A DNA stretch of 64,000 nt from Alphaproteobacteria bacterium (GTDB lineage Bacteria; Pseudomonadota; Alphaproteobacteria; Micropepsales; Micropepsaceae), in NCBI GenBank assembly GCA_019241645.1, contig JAFAWQ010000039.1, positions 1-64,000 on the forward strand, read 5' to 3'. The position numbers and the translations under genes were made by a program. Every line of letters starts with the position of its first letter. Position 1 is the stretch's first letter. Under the pieces are notes generated by a model, which was given only the letters and a program-made list of their open reading frames with translations, did no database searches and was not told the DNA's origin. Below are positions 41,392 through 50,673 of the stretch, one piece after another.

Positions 41392-42092
41392 CTGTATGAT
41401 ACGGCCACGCAGAGCAGCCGCCGATCTTTTCTTCAAACTGCCGCCGGTGCAACCGCGCTCTCTGCGCTTCCGCCCAATCTGCCGTGTGCGCTGGCTGATC
41501 CTCTGCCATCGGGTAGCGGCACCATCATGCATGTCGAGCACGTCGTCATTCTGATGCAGGAAAACCGGTCTTTCGACCACTATTTCGGCACGCTCGATGG
41601 TGTGCGCGGGTCGCCGACAATTTGGATCGCAATGGGCCATGGTTCTTCACGGTCGAGAGCAAAAAATCCTCGTCGTATATCCTGCCCCGAAAAGACCTGT
41701 ACGACTTCAGCCTGCTAGGTCCGAATGGATTTTTCCGGCGTTTTGCCGGCAAGGGCCGCGAGCAAATCAATGCGGTTCTACAATTTCCCGCCCTCACCAT
41801 CCGGAATGACGGAAGCCGGCCGTTGACGGTGCGGGAAGGAAATACCGCGGGATGGTCCGAGACCGGTCCCGTCCGGAGCCACCCGAGCATTCATGATCCA
41901 TGGGAGGCGGAGCGCCAATTGGTACGATTTCACAGTCGAAGGGCAGGAAGGCTTTCTGCGGCAGTTCGTCGGCCAGATGGGGATGGCCGCCTTCCCTTAC
42001 CGATCCGTTGCTCGGCTGACAGAGCTCACAAATGCCGGCCGGCGAAAAATTTCGCCGGTGTTGCAACCAAATGTGAACCGGCGGTGCTAAGG
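41392..42092 (+). pseudogene. Decayed Tat-exported phospholipase C/acid phosphatase-type gene
   Basis: Three reading-frame pieces match one family. Piece 1 (about 41392-41612) has a Tat signal ([18 protein letters not shown]) and the N-terminal [19 protein letters not shown] motif of bacterial phospholipase C. Piece 2 (about 41610-41870, other frame) has the C-terminal-domain motifs [10 protein letters not shown] and [16 protein letters not shown]. Piece 3 (about 41890-42000, shifted again) has NWYDFTVEGQEGFLRQFVG. Intact members are about 650-750 residues, so the catalytic middle (over 400 residues) is deleted, and there are at least two frameshifts. No ATG or GTG precedes the Tat signal in frame after the uvrC stop. 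Confidence 0.85.
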
Positions 42093-42099
42093 TAGCACG

Positions 42100-42774
42100 A
42101 TGCTCAGCCTACCCAATGCCATCACAGTCTCGCGGATATTGCTGGTGCCGGTGTTCGCGCTGCTGTTTGCCGTGCCAGGCGCGCCGGCGCGAATTTCAGC
42201 TTTTGTTATCTTTTGCATTGCGGGGGCGAGCGATGCGCTCGATGGCTTCGCAGCGCGCAGGCTGAATGCCGGGTCGGATTTCGGCCGCATGCTCGATCCA
42301 ATCGCGGACAAGATCCTCGTTGCGGTCGCGCTGATGATGCTGATCTCGGAAGGCAATTTCGAGCAGTTGTCGCTTGATCCTTCACATGGGCTCCGCAGTC
42401 TTCTCAAGCTTGTGCCTGCTTTGGTGATCCTGTCGCGCGAGATTCTTGTGTCAGGCTTGCGGGAGTTTCTTGCCGGCGCCGCCGTCAGCGTGCCGGTGAC
42501 GCGCATCGCCAAGACAAAGACGACGATCCAGATGATTGCCATCGGCGCGATGATTCTCGATCCGCTCGCCTGGCGCTGGCTGCCGGAAAATGTCGCGACG
42601 ACTTATAGTTGGGTGGCCTATGGTGGCCTGTGGCTCGCTGCGGCGCTGACGGTTGCGACCGGCTACGCCTACTTCCGCGCCGGCCTCGCCCATTTGCATC
42701 CGCGACGGAAGGCAGCTCACCGTGCTTCGGCGCATGCCGCTTCGGCCCGCGGACACGCCGGAGAGCCAGCGTGA
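42100..42774 (+). CDS. pgsA: CDP-diacylglycerol-glycerol-3-phosphate 3-phosphatidyltransferase
   Basis: 224 residues. The CDP-alcohol phosphotransferase signature D-x2-DG-x2-AR-x8-G-x3-D-x3-D is visible as SDALDGFAARR, then GSDFGRMLDPIADK. Five or so membrane helices and a basic tail (HPRRKAAHRASAH) follow. It makes phosphatidylglycerol phosphate, the committed step to PG and cardiolipin. It is convergent with ilvE, 6 bp apart. Confidence 0.94.
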   Translation: MLSLPNAITVSRILLVPVFALLFAVPGAPARISAFVIFCIAGASDALDGFAARRLNAGSDFGRMLDPIADKILVAVALMMLISEGNFEQLSLDPSHGLRSLLKLVPALVILSREILVSGLREFLAGAAVSVPVTRIAKTKTTIQMIAIGAMILDPLAWRWLPENVATTYSWVAYGGLWLAAALTVATGYAYFRAGLAHLHPRRKAAHRASAHAASARGHAGEPA

Positions 42775-42780
42775 CCCAAC

Positions 42781-43689
42781 CTATCCGACGGCGCCAAGAT
42801 TGACCGACGAAACCTCCTTGTGCACGTCTTCCAGATAGTCGTTCATCAGCGTTTCGGTGATGCGGCCCGGCATAAAGTTATACTGACCTATCTGACTGAC
42901 AGGCGTGACTTCGGCGGCCGTGCCGGTCAGGAAGCATTCGGAAAATTTTTCCAGCTCTTCAGGCCGGACGTGACGCTCGATAACCGGGATCTGCCGCGCG
43001 CGCGCCAAAGCCATCACCGAGCGCCGCGTGATGCCGTCCAGGAAACAGTCCGGCGTCGGCGTAACCAGCTTCCCGTCATCAACGAAAAACACATTCGCGC
43101 CCGTGGCTTCCGCAACGAGTCCGCGATAGTCGTACATCAGCGCGTCGTTGAAACCCTCTGCTTCGGCCTTGTGCTTTGACAGAGTGCAAATCATGTAGAG
43201 ACCGGCCGCCTTCGATTTGTAGGGCGCGGTTTCCGGCGACGGACGCTTCCAGTCCGAAATCGTAAGCCGTATTCCCTTCATCTTCTGGACGGGATCGAAA
43301 TACGACGGCCACTGCCAGACGGCTATCGCCACGCGTGTTTTCGACAGCGGCGCCGCCACGCTCATTTGCTCGCTGCCGCGGAACACCACCGGTCTCACAT
43401 AGGCATCGGCAAAGCCCTGCCTCTCGACCACAAGCTTGCAAGCATCGCTGATTTCTTGCGGGCTGAAAGGAATTTTCATCCCGAGAATTTCCGCCGACTC
43501 GAACAGCCGCTGGGTGTGTTCTTCCAGCTTGTAGATTCGGCCCGAATAAGCGCGCTCGCCCTCAAAGCAGCTCGATGCATAGTGGAGCCCGTGCGTCAGC
43601 ACATGGATGTTCGCCGCCCTCCACGGCACAAGCTGACCATCTATCCAGATCAAGCCGTCGCGTTTGTCGAACGGGATGATATCGGCCAT
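42781..43689 (-). CDS. ilvE: Branched-chain amino acid aminotransferase
   Basis: 302 residues, class IV PLP aminotransferase. The N-terminal IWIDGQLVPWRAANIHVLTHGLHYASSCFEG is typical (given here in parts: IWIDGQLVPW, HVLTHGLHYASSCFEG). The PLP lysine lies in APYKSKAAGLY, and the C-terminal FLTGTAAEVTPV binds the phosphate. It performs the last step of Ile, Leu and Val synthesis. It is divergent from the OmpR-type regulator, with 245 bp between them in which I saw no other gene. Confidence 0.95.
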   Translation of the reverse strand: MADIIPFDKRDGLIWIDGQLVPWRAANIHVLTHGLHYASSCFEGERAYSGRIYKLEEHTQRLFESAEILGMKIPFSPQEISDACKLVVERQGFADAYVRPVVFRGSEQMSVAAPLSKTRVAIAVWQWPSYFDPVQKMKGIRLTISDWKRPSPETAPYKSKAAGLYMICTLSKHKAEAEGFNDALMYDYRGLVAEATGANVFFVDDGKLVTPTPDCFLDGITRRSVMALARARQIPVIERHVRPEELEKFSECFLTGTAAEVTPVSQIGQYNFMPGRITETLMNDYLEDVHKEVSSVNLGAVG

Positions 43690-43934
43690 AGGTTTTTCCT
43701 TACGCGCGCGGGGCGGTTATCGGCAGGCTTGTCCAGGCCGATTCCCACCGGTACATGTGCGATCATGGCTGACCGGACGCAGGCGGGGCGACCCCAGACC
43801 GGCTCCCTATATAGACGAGACGGGGAGAAGCAAGTCGGCTCTCCATTCGCTGGCGCATACCGGTGCCGCTCCCGGCGAAGACATTCTTGCGAGGGAAGTG
43901 TCGTAGGGATGGCGCGATATTTTTGGACGCAGCC

Positions 43935-44633
43935 ATGACCAGCGCCGGGCTCGATGATCCCCACATTCTCGTGGTTGACGACGACGAACGCCTTCGCGCA
44001 TTGCTGCAGCGGTACCTGTCCCAAAACGGCTTCCGGGTCACGAGCGCTCCCGGTGCGGATGAGGCGCGTGCCCTGATGAAAAGCATGGCCTTCGATCTGC
44101 TGATCGTAGACGTCATGATGCCCGGCGAAAGCGGTCTCGATTTTACCCGCACGGTTCGGGACCAGTCGCAGATGCCGATACTCATGCTGACCGCGCAAGG
44201 AGATGCCGAACACCGCATCGCCGGGTTGGAGCACGGGGCCGACGACTACCTGCCAAAACCGTTTGAGCCGCGCGAACTGGTGTTGCGCTGCCTTGCGCTT
44301 CTGCGCCGCGCCGCTCCGCCTGTTCAACCGCATCGCGAAATCCTGATGGGCAAGGCGGTATTCGATCCGGCCCGCGGCGAACTTCGAAGAAAGGGCAAGC
44401 CGGTTCGCCTGACGAGTTCTGAAGCCGCGCTGCTGAAATTGTTCGCGGCCAATGCCGGCCGCCCATTCTCACGAACCGATCTTTGTGCGCGGCTCGGCGT
44501 GAGTCTTGAGCGGTCGATTGACGTGCAGGTGACACGCTTGCGGCGCAAGATCGAGGAAGATCCCAAGCTGCCCCTTTATCTGCAGACGGTTCGCGGCGTC
44601 GGCTACATGCTGGTGCCGGATCGCGTTGTCTGA
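43935..44633 (+). CDS. OmpR-family response regulator
   Basis: 232 residues. A receiver domain has the acidic pair VVDDDERL, phosphoacceptor Asp in LLIVDVMMPGESG, and Lys in YLPKPFEP. A C-terminal winged helix (LTSSEAALLKLFAAN, VTRLRRKIEEDP) binds DNA. It is two bases from the sensor kinase gene, making a classic operon pair. In alphaproteobacteria an OmpR-type regulator beside ilvE is often called PetR, but the target genes are not shown here. The ATG at 43935 is used because the open frame before it lacks receiver homology. Confidence 0.92.
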   Translation: MTSAGLDDPHILVVDDDERLRALLQRYLSQNGFRVTSAPGADEARALMKSMAFDLLIVDVMMPGESGLDFTRTVRDQSQMPILMLTAQGDAEHRIAGLEHGADDYLPKPFEPRELVLRCLALLRRAAPPVQPHREILMGKAVFDPARGELRRKGKPVRLTSSEAALLKLFAANAGRPFSRTDLCARLGVSLERSIDVQVTRLRRKIEEDPKLPLYLQTVRGVGYMLVPDRVV

Positions 44634-44635
44634 GC

Positions 44636-45979
44636 ATGCAGCGCCCACATCCATTTCGCGCGATGAAGCGGGTTCTGCCGCGCGGCCTGTTCGGCCGCTC
44701 GTTGATTATCATCGTCGCGCCGGTGGTGATCCTGCAGGGAATAGTGACCTATATTTTCTTTGAGCGGCACTACGACGTGATGCTTGCCCGGATGGGACGG
44801 GGCGCCGCCGCCGACGTCGTGTTCCTCACCAACCTCGAAGAACGATATCCGGCAGGACCGGAACGCCGGTCATTGCTCGATATGGCAGCCCGCAATTTGG
44901 GATTTCGGATTTCGATGATGCCAGGTGCCCGGTTGGGCCGGCCGTATCGGCACGCCAGTCCAAATCTGAAGGACGCGCTGACAACGATGTTCGCCGGACA
45001 ACTCGGGCAGCACCGTCCGTTCACCTCCCGCTATGCCGGCTCATTCGTGGAAGTCGAAGTGCAGGTGAAGGATGGTCTGCTGAGAATCCTGATCCCGCGG
45101 CAAAGGCTCGTGGCCTCGAATGTGGATGTTTTTATCCTGTGGATGGTCGGTGCGTCTCTCGTTCTTCTCGGCGTCGCCATTCTTTTCCTGCGAAACCAGG
45201 TACGGCCGATCGAACAGCTGGCGATTGCCGCCGAGAGTTTTGGCAAGGGCCGCGCCGTGCCTGACTTCAAGCCCTATGGCGCCAACGAAGTTCGTCGCGC
45301 CGCGCGGGCCTTCATCGAAATGCGCGAGCGCATCGAACGCTATGTCGCACAGCGGACGGAAATGTTGGCCGGTGTCAGCCACGATCTCAAAACGCCGCTT
45401 ACGCGCCTGAAGCTGGAGCTCGCGATGATGGGGGATGGCACGGAAGTGCGCTCATTGCGCGAGGACATCGCCGAAATGGAGCATATGCTGAATGAGTACC
45501 TGGATTTTGCGCGTGGCGAAGGCGGGGAGGAGGCGCAGGACACGGATCTGGGGGAAATCATCAACGAAGCAGGCATTGCCGCTGCGAAAGCAAGACGTGC
45601 CGATGCAGCTCGGCTGCATATCGAAATGACGACTGAAGTGCGTTTGCTGGTGCGACGGCATGCGTTGAAGCGGTGCGTGACCAATCTCATTGAGAATGCC
45701 CTGAAATATGGGCGGCGACATGTGAATGTGGCAGTGCGGCACGGCGACCAGATTATCGAAATCGTTGTCGAAGATGACGGTCCGGGAATTCCCGAATCGC
45801 GCCGGGAGGAGGCCTTTCGGCCCTTTCACAGGCTCGACGAAGGTCGCAACCTGCAAACCGGCGGGTCTGGTCTTGGGCTCGCGATTGCGCGTGACATCGC
45901 CCGAGCCCACGGTGGAGATTTGGTTCTCGATTCAAGCGCCATGGGCGGCCTCAAAGCCGCCATCCGCCTGCCGGTTTGA
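44636..45979 (+). CDS. EnvZ-type sensor histidine kinase
   Basis: 447 residues. A first membrane helix (FGRSLIIIVAPVVILQGIV) precedes a periplasmic domain of about 110 residues and a second helix (VFILWMVGASLVLLGVAIL). Then follow HAMP, the phospho-His in GVSHDLKTPLTRLKLEL, the N box (NLIENALKYG), and the G boxes EDDGPGIP and GGSGLGLAIARDIARAHGG. Partner of the OmpR-type regulator just upstream. The signal is unknown; in EnvZ-like proteins it is often osmotic or envelope-related. Its stop codon directly abuts the proC stop on the other strand. Confidence 0.93.
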   Translation: MQRPHPFRAMKRVLPRGLFGRSLIIIVAPVVILQGIVTYIFFERHYDVMLARMGRGAAADVVFLTNLEERYPAGPERRSLLDMAARNLGFRISMMPGARLGRPYRHASPNLKDALTTMFAGQLGQHRPFTSRYAGSFVEVEVQVKDGLLRILIPRQRLVASNVDVFILWMVGASLVLLGVAILFLRNQVRPIEQLAIAAESFGKGRAVPDFKPYGANEVRRAARAFIEMRERIERYVAQRTEMLAGVSHDLKTPLTRLKLELAMMGDGTEVRSLREDIAEMEHMLNEYLDFARGEGGEEAQDTDLGEIINEAGIAAAKARRADAARLHIEMTTEVRLLVRRHALKRCVTNLIENALKYGRRHVNVAVRHGDQIIEIVVEDDGPGIPESRREEAFRPFHRLDEGRNLQTGGSGLGLAIARDIARAHGGDLVLDSSAMGGLKAAIRLPV

Positions 45980-46786
45980 TCAACCGCTCAGTTGTTTGGC
46001 ACGAAGGTGTGCGGCCCGAACGGCGCGCGCGAGCAGCGGCTTTAGGCCGTCTTGTGCGAGCAGCACCTCCAGTGCGGCCTCGGTCGTGCCACCGCGGCTG
46101 GTCACGTCCTGTCGAAGTGCGGATGCCGGTCGGCGGTCGGCTTCCAGCAGCGCACCCGCACCTGACACCGTAGCCCGCGCCAATCTCTCCGCCTGTTCCG
46201 GGGGAAGGCCTTCCGCGCGCGCGGCCTCTGCGAGCGCTTCCGTGAGCAAGAATACATATGCGGGGCCGGAGCCGGAAACCGCCGTTACGGAATCGATCAG
46301 CGCTTCGCGTTTGACCCAGACAGTGCTCCCCAATGCGGAGAGCAACTGTTCCGTCACTCTTCGATCGGCCCCGGTGGTATTGCGGCTTGCATACAAGGCT
46401 GTGATGCCGCGACCGATAGCGCCAGGCATGTTCGGCATCGCACGTATGATCCGCGCGCCTTTGCCCCAAGCATGGGCGAACGTAGAGATACTGACGCCTG
46501 CTGCAACTGAGATTATCAGTGCGCCGGATTGCGCGGCCGGCGCGAGAAGCGCCGTCTCGATTTTCAGAATTTGAGGCTTGAGCGCAATCACGCAGGCCTT
46601 GGGCCGCATGGATATTTCGCGAGCATCACGATGCAGATCGAATTTTCCCAGGCGGGAAAGCCGGCGCAATTCAGCGGAAGGGTTGGGTTCTGCGACAACC
46701 AACGGTCCGATGCCGTTGCGAAGCCAGCCCTTCAGCAGCGCGCCGCCCATGCGCCCGCCGCCGATGAGAACGATGGGCCGCTTCAC
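45980..46786 (-). CDS. proC: Pyrroline-5-carboxylate reductase
   Basis: 268 residues. A Rossmann NADPH site (VLIGGGRMGGALLKGW), the proline-site motif AVSGSGPAYVFLL and the C-terminal TSRGGTTEAAL helix are present. It makes proline in the last biosynthetic step. The GTG start at 46786 overlaps the TGA of the YbjN gene, so it is translationally coupled. The reading frame extends 44 codons upstream into the YbjN gene, but that part is a shadow. Confidence 0.93.
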   Translation of the reverse strand: MKRPIVLIGGGRMGGALLKGWLRNGIGPLVVAEPNPSAELRRLSRLGKFDLHRDAREISMRPKACVIALKPQILKIETALLAPAAQSGALIISVAAGVSISTFAHAWGKGARIIRAMPNMPGAIGRGITALYASRNTTGADRRVTEQLLSALGSTVWVKREALIDSVTAVSGSGPAYVFLLTEALAEAARAEGLPPEQAERLARATVSGAGALLEADRRPASALRQDVTSRGGTTEAALEVLLAQDGLKPLLARAVRAAHLRAKQLSG

Positions 46787-47283
46787 GCCTGCCCGGCGCA
46801 CTCCAGAAGCGCGGCTCCAATAGCCTCCTCGGCAGTTTTGCCGCCCCACAGCACGAACTGGAAGGCGGGATAGTAGTGTTCGCACGCCTCTACCGCGAAG
46901 TGCAGCAGCGATTCGCACTGTGCGGCGCTGGCATTCGCTTCCGGGAAAATCATGGCGTGGCGGAACACCAGAGTTCCGTCTTCAGGCCACAAATCGAAAT
47001 GGCCGAGCCACAGCTTCGCGTTCACATACATAAGGAGACTGGCGACTTCGCTACGCAGCTTGCCATCCACCCGCATGTCGAAGGCGGAAGACAGATGCAG
47101 TGACTGAAGCTCGTCGCGCCACGTGAAGCAGAAGTGATGATCGCACCAGCGGCCCGTGACGGACAGGTTCAGTTCGTCCTTGCCGCTACGCTCGAAAGCC
47201 CAGCCATTTTCTTCCACGGCCCGCTCCAGCATGTCGAGCGGATGGGGGGCAGAGGTTGTTTCATCGATATGGGCTAAGGACAT
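46783..47283 (-). CDS. YbjN-domain protein
   Basis: 166 residues from the ATG at 47283, which has GGGAGA upstream. The YbjN fold (type III chaperone-like) is seen in LDMLERAVEENGWAFERSG, LSSAFDMRVDGKLRSEVASL and YVNAKLWLGHFDLW. YbjN proteins are suspected protein-binding regulators with no agreed mechanism. It is often found directly before proC in alphaproteobacteria, as here (GTGA overlap). Confidence 0.85.
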   Translation of the reverse strand: MSLAHIDETTSAPHPLDMLERAVEENGWAFERSGKDELNLSVTGRWCDHHFCFTWRDELQSLHLSSAFDMRVDGKLRSEVASLLMYVNAKLWLGHFDLWPEDGTLVFRHAMIFPEANASAAQCESLLHFAVEACEHYYPAFQFVLWGGKTAEEAIGAALLECAGQA

Positions 47284-47413
47284 CCAGTCTCCCTGGCGCG
47301 AACCTGTGCGCACGCAAAACGAAGCACCTGTGCATCTAACTGGCACAAGATTTTGTGGTCTTACAAGAGTCCTCGTGAACAGGCCTTTGGACGACTCCGG
47401 GAACCCACAGTTT

Positions 47414-47695
47414 TCAAACCGGTGACGCAGCCTGTGTCGAGGAAGGGTTTGCGTTAACCTTTTTTTCCAGCTCCGCAATGCGAGCGGCCAGCTCTTCGTT
47501 CTCTGTGCGAGCCTTGGCCGCCATCGCTTTCACCGCCTCGAACTCCTCGCGCGGAACGAAATCCATGTCCGTCACCAGCTTTTCCAGCCGCTGGCGCATG
47601 AATGTGTCGATTTCGTTACGAATACTGTTCGCGGCGCCTGCGGCGTCGGTGAAAAACTTGGCAACGCCGTCAAGGAAAGGATTTTCGGTCTGCAT
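47414..47695 (-). CDS. ubiK: UbiK/BMFP accessory factor for ubiquinone synthesis
   Basis: 93 residues. N-terminal amphipathic part (PFLDGVAKFFTDAAGAANSI) binds membranes, and the C-terminus is a coiled coil (VPREEFEAVKAMAAKARTEN, ELAARIAELEKKV). The BMFP/YqiC family helps the Ubi metabolon; the protein trimerises through the coiled coil. It is on the minus strand, 130 bp downstream of the YbjN gene start and 87 bp from lgt. Confidence 0.87.
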   Translation of the reverse strand: MQTENPFLDGVAKFFTDAAGAANSIRNEIDTFMRQRLEKLVTDMDFVPREEFEAVKAMAAKARTENEELAARIAELEKKVNANPSSTQAASPV

Positions 47696-47782
47696 GATGG
47701 CACTCTATCAGGCGCCGCGATGGTTGGCTAATCGGGAGATCGAATGGCAAACGGAAGATCTCTCCGCTAATCATTGGAATGC

Positions 47783-48664
47783 ATGATGGTCGTTCCATAT
47801 CCCAATATCGATCCTGTTCTGGTTCACGTGGGGCCGTTGGCGATCCGATGGTACGCCATCTCATACATCGTCGGAATTCTGCTCAGCTGGTGGATCATCG
47901 GGCGGGCACTGCGCAATCATGGGCTGTGGACGAATCCTCCTTTCAGGGGCAAGGCTCCTGCGACCGCTGACGACATCGGCGACTTGGTGGTGTGGGCGAC
48001 CTTGGGGATCATCCTTGGCGGACGCCTCGGCTGGGATCTTTTTTATGGAACGCTCCTTTGCAGCGCTTCGCCAGGCGCAAGCTTTTGCCATGGGCTCCCG
48101 GCAGACTTCCTGATCAACCCGGTCAAGCTCATCGCGGTGTGGGAAGGCGGCATGTCCTTTCATGGCGGCGTGGCAGGTCTTGCCATCGCGATTTGGCTGT
48201 TCTGCCGGCGCCGCAAGCTCAACCTGTTGAGCATCGCCGATTTGGTCACCAGTGTGGCGCCGCTCGGAATTGCCCTGGTGCGCATTGCCAATTTCGTCAA
48301 CGGCGAATTGTGGGGCCGACCGACCGATGTGCCCTGGGCGATGATCTTTCCACGAACGCCCGATCAACTCCCGCGTCACCCAAGCCAGCTTTACGAGTGC
48401 TTTCTGGAGGGAGTTGTGCTCCTTGCAATTCTGCAATTCTGCTTCCGGGTGCTGCGCTGGCACGAACGGCCGGGCTTGATCACGGCGACATTCTTCACCG
48501 GCTATGGGTTGTTCCGCTTCTTTGTCGAGTTCTTCCGTGAACCAGATGCGCCATTTCTCGGCTGGTTTACCATGGGGATGGCGCTCTGCGTGCCGCTGAT
48601 TGCGGCCGGGCTGCTGCTTTATGCGATGGCGTTAACCCGGCAGCCTGCGCGCGCCGGAGCATGA
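47783..48664 (+). CDS. lgt: Phosphatidylglycerol-prolipoprotein diacylglyceryl transferase
   Basis: 293 residues with seven hydrophobic helices. Key motifs are GGMSFHGGVAG (HGG loop) and the Lgt signature RIANFVNGELWGRPTD. It attaches diacylglycerol to the lipobox cysteine, the first lipoprotein maturation step; MlaA in this window is a likely client. Two adjacent ATG codons (47783 and 47786) are possible starts; a TTG at 47774 is less likely. It overlaps midA by 4 bp. Confidence 0.95.
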   Translation: MMVVPYPNIDPVLVHVGPLAIRWYAISYIVGILLSWWIIGRALRNHGLWTNPPFRGKAPATADDIGDLVVWATLGIILGGRLGWDLFYGTLLCSASPGASFCHGLPADFLINPVKLIAVWEGGMSFHGGVAGLAIAIWLFCRRRKLNLLSIADLVTSVAPLGIALVRIANFVNGELWGRPTDVPWAMIFPRTPDQLPRHPSQLYECFLEGVVLLAILQFCFRVLRWHERPGLITATFFTGYGLFRFFVEFFREPDAPFLGWFTMGMALCVPLIAAGLLLYAMALTRQPARAGA

Positions 48665-49743
48665 ACCCGCTTGCAGTGCGCATCGCGCGCCTGATCGAGG
48701 TTCAGGGGCCAATTTCCGTCGCGCAATTCATGAGCATGGCGCTTCATGATCCGGTTGACGGGTACTACGCCACGCGCGAAGTAATCGGCGCTGGGGGCGA
48801 TTTCATTACCGCTCCGGAAATCAGTCAGATGTTTAGCGAATTACTGGGTGCCTGGATCGTGCAAGCCTGGCGCGATCAGGGTTCGCCCTCGCCGGCCCGC
48901 CTCGTGGAGCTAGGGCCAGGTCGCGGCACTTTGATGGCGGATGCGCTGCGGGCGGCGAGGCTCGATCCACAGTTCCAGAAGAGCGTTGAGGTGGTGTTGA
49001 TTGAAACCAGCGCCGGATTGCGCGCGGCGCAGGCAGAGGTGCTGAAAGATGCGCCTGTGCCTGTGCGCTGGTTGGAACGCTTCGCTGACTCGCTCGCAGA
49101 CCGGCCGGTATTTGTGTTGGCCAACGAGTTCTTCGACGCGCTGCCGATCCGGCAATTCGTGTTCGGTGAGCGCGGCTGGTGCGAGCGCATGGTGGGAGTG
49201 GATCGCGGCGGCGCGCTGACCTTCGCGCTCTCGCCCACGCCCTCGCCGCTCGCTGTTCCGTCAGAACGCGGAATCCCGGAAGCGGGCGCTGTGTACGAAA
49301 CCTGCCCATCCGGCGAGGCGCTTATCGAGCAGATCGCGCACATGATCGCGCGCAAAGGCGGCGCGGCGCTGATCGTGGACTATGGCTACGAGGGGCAATC
49401 CGGTTTCGGTGAAACTTTGCAGGCGGTTGCGCATCACGGTTACGCAAACGTGCTGGAGAACCCCGGAGAAGCCGATCTCTCGGCCCATGTGGATTTCGCC
49501 GCGCTCGCCCGCGCCGCGCAGAGCGCCGGAGCCAAAGCATATGGTCCAATGCCGCAAGGCGAGTTTCTTCTGTCGCTCGGCATCGTGCGGCGTGCCGAGG
49601 CGCTCTCGCGCAATCACCTGGGCGAGTCCGGGATTGCCAAGCAGTTGAAACGCCTGGTCGAGCCGGATCAAATGGGAACGTTGTTCAAGGCGCTGGCGAT
49701 TCTGCCCCAGAATGCGCCCCGGCCACCGGGATTTATCCCCTGA
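48661..49743 (+). CDS. MidA/NDUFAF7-type SAM-dependent methyltransferase
   Basis: 360 residues, ATG overlapping the lgt stop. DUF185 features are visible: HDPVDGYYATREVIGAGGDF, TAPEISQMFSELLGAW, SAM motif I VELGPGRGTLMADALR, and FVLANEFFDALP. The mitochondrial homologue NDUFAF7 methylates an arginine of complex I; the bacterial role is presumed similar. The lgt-midA-pgeF order is common in alphaproteobacteria. Confidence 0.91.
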   Translation: MNPLAVRIARLIEVQGPISVAQFMSMALHDPVDGYYATREVIGAGGDFITAPEISQMFSELLGAWIVQAWRDQGSPSPARLVELGPGRGTLMADALRAARLDPQFQKSVEVVLIETSAGLRAAQAEVLKDAPVPVRWLERFADSLADRPVFVLANEFFDALPIRQFVFGERGWCERMVGVDRGGALTFALSPTPSPLAVPSERGIPEAGAVYETCPSGEALIEQIAHMIARKGGAALIVDYGYEGQSGFGETLQAVAHHGYANVLENPGEADLSAHVDFAALARAAQSAGAKAYGPMPQGEFLLSLGIVRRAEALSRNHLGESGIAKQLKRLVEPDQMGTLFKALAILPQNAPRPPGFIP

Positions 49744-49744
49744 T

Positions 49745-49812
49745 CGTCATCGCCCGCTCGGGCGGGCGATCCAATTTCAAAAAAAGTTGCTCCGACAAGC
49801 CGGGTAATGACG
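49745..49812. repeat. 68-bp palindromic intergenic repeat
   Basis: It begins two bases after the midA stop. The ends CGTCAT and ATGACG are inverted complements. Inside, ATCGCCCGC (49749-49757), 4-nt loop, GCGGGCGAT (49762-49770) is a perfect hairpin, followed by an A-rich run. Its minus-strand translation (LKLDRPPERAMTI) is a familiar product of this repeat family. It may also end or weaken transcription between midA and pgeF. Confidence 0.8.
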
Positions 49813-49825
49813 TAGTTGGAAAGCC

Positions 49826-50599
49826 ATGGTGATTCTTCGGTCCGACAATCTTTCTGGTGCCGGGCTGGCGCACGGGTTCTTTGGGAGGACCGGCGGCGTT
49901 TCGACGGGCATTTTTGCCTCGCTCAATTGCGGTCCCGGCTCGGGCGACGATCGTTCGCACGTCATCGAAAATCGACGGCGTGCACTGTCGAAACTGACCC
50001 CCGATTCAGATGCGCGCCTGCTTACGCTCTATCAAATCCACAGCGCCGCAGCGGCGGTCGTCACGGCGCCATGGGAGATGGGCGAAGGCCCGAAGGCCGA
50101 CGCAATGGCGACCAACGTCCCCAGGTTGGCGCTTGGAGTCCTTACCGCCGACTGCGCGCCGGTGCTTCTGGCGGATGCCGGGGCAAGAGTGATCGGCGCC
50201 GCGCATGCCGGCTGGAAAGGTGCATTCTCGGGTGTGATCGAATCGGTTCTGCAATCGATGGAGCAACTCGGCGCCTCGCGCGTAAGAATCGCCGCAGCCA
50301 TTGGACCGTGCATCAGCCAGGAAAATTACGAAGTCGGGCCTGAGTTTGTAGACAGGTTTCGGGATGCCGATGAGGGAAATTCGCGCTGGTTCGCCATGAG
50401 CGACCGGCCCGATCATTTCCGGTTCGACTTGCCCGGATATGTCCGGCACCGGCTCGAAGAGGCGGGCATTGTGTCCGTCGAACGCGTAGCCGCCTGCACT
50501 TATGACCAGGAGCAACGCTTCTTCAGCTTCCGCCGCGCCACCCATCGCGGCGAAACGGACTACGGCCGTCAGCTTTCGGCGCTTCTGTTGACGCGCTGA
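49826..50599 (+). CDS. pgeF: Peptidoglycan editing factor PgeF (YfiH/DUF152)
   Basis: 257 residues. Zinc/copper-site motifs of the family are present: [21 protein letters not shown] and [12 protein letters not shown], with [16 protein letters not shown]. PgeF prevents misincorporation of serine in the stem peptide; the fold is also called laccase-like multicopper oxidase-related or purine nucleosidase. It is the third gene of the lgt-midA-pgeF group, separated by the repeat. Confidence 0.92.
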   Translation: MVILRSDNLSGAGLAHGFFGRTGGVSTGIFASLNCGPGSGDDRSHVIENRRRALSKLTPDSDARLLTLYQIHSAAAAVVTAPWEMGEGPKADAMATNVPRLALGVLTADCAPVLLADAGARVIGAAHAGWKGAFSGVIESVLQSMEQLGASRVRIAAAIGPCISQENYEVGPEFVDRFRDADEGNSRWFAMSDRPDHFRFDLPGYVRHRLEEAGIVSVERVAACTYDQEQRFFSFRRATHRGETDYGRQLSALLLTR

Positions 50600-50673
50600 A
50601 CTCCCCCTTCACCCGCAGCCGCCCGCTTGATAGAAACCTCGCGGGGTTCACCAAAACGTCACAAGGGCGGCGC

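Noticed and set aside
41893..42090. Small open frames between uvrC and pgsA as independent genes
   Set aside because: Each matches a different part of one phospholipase C-type protein in order, so they are remnants of a single broken gene.
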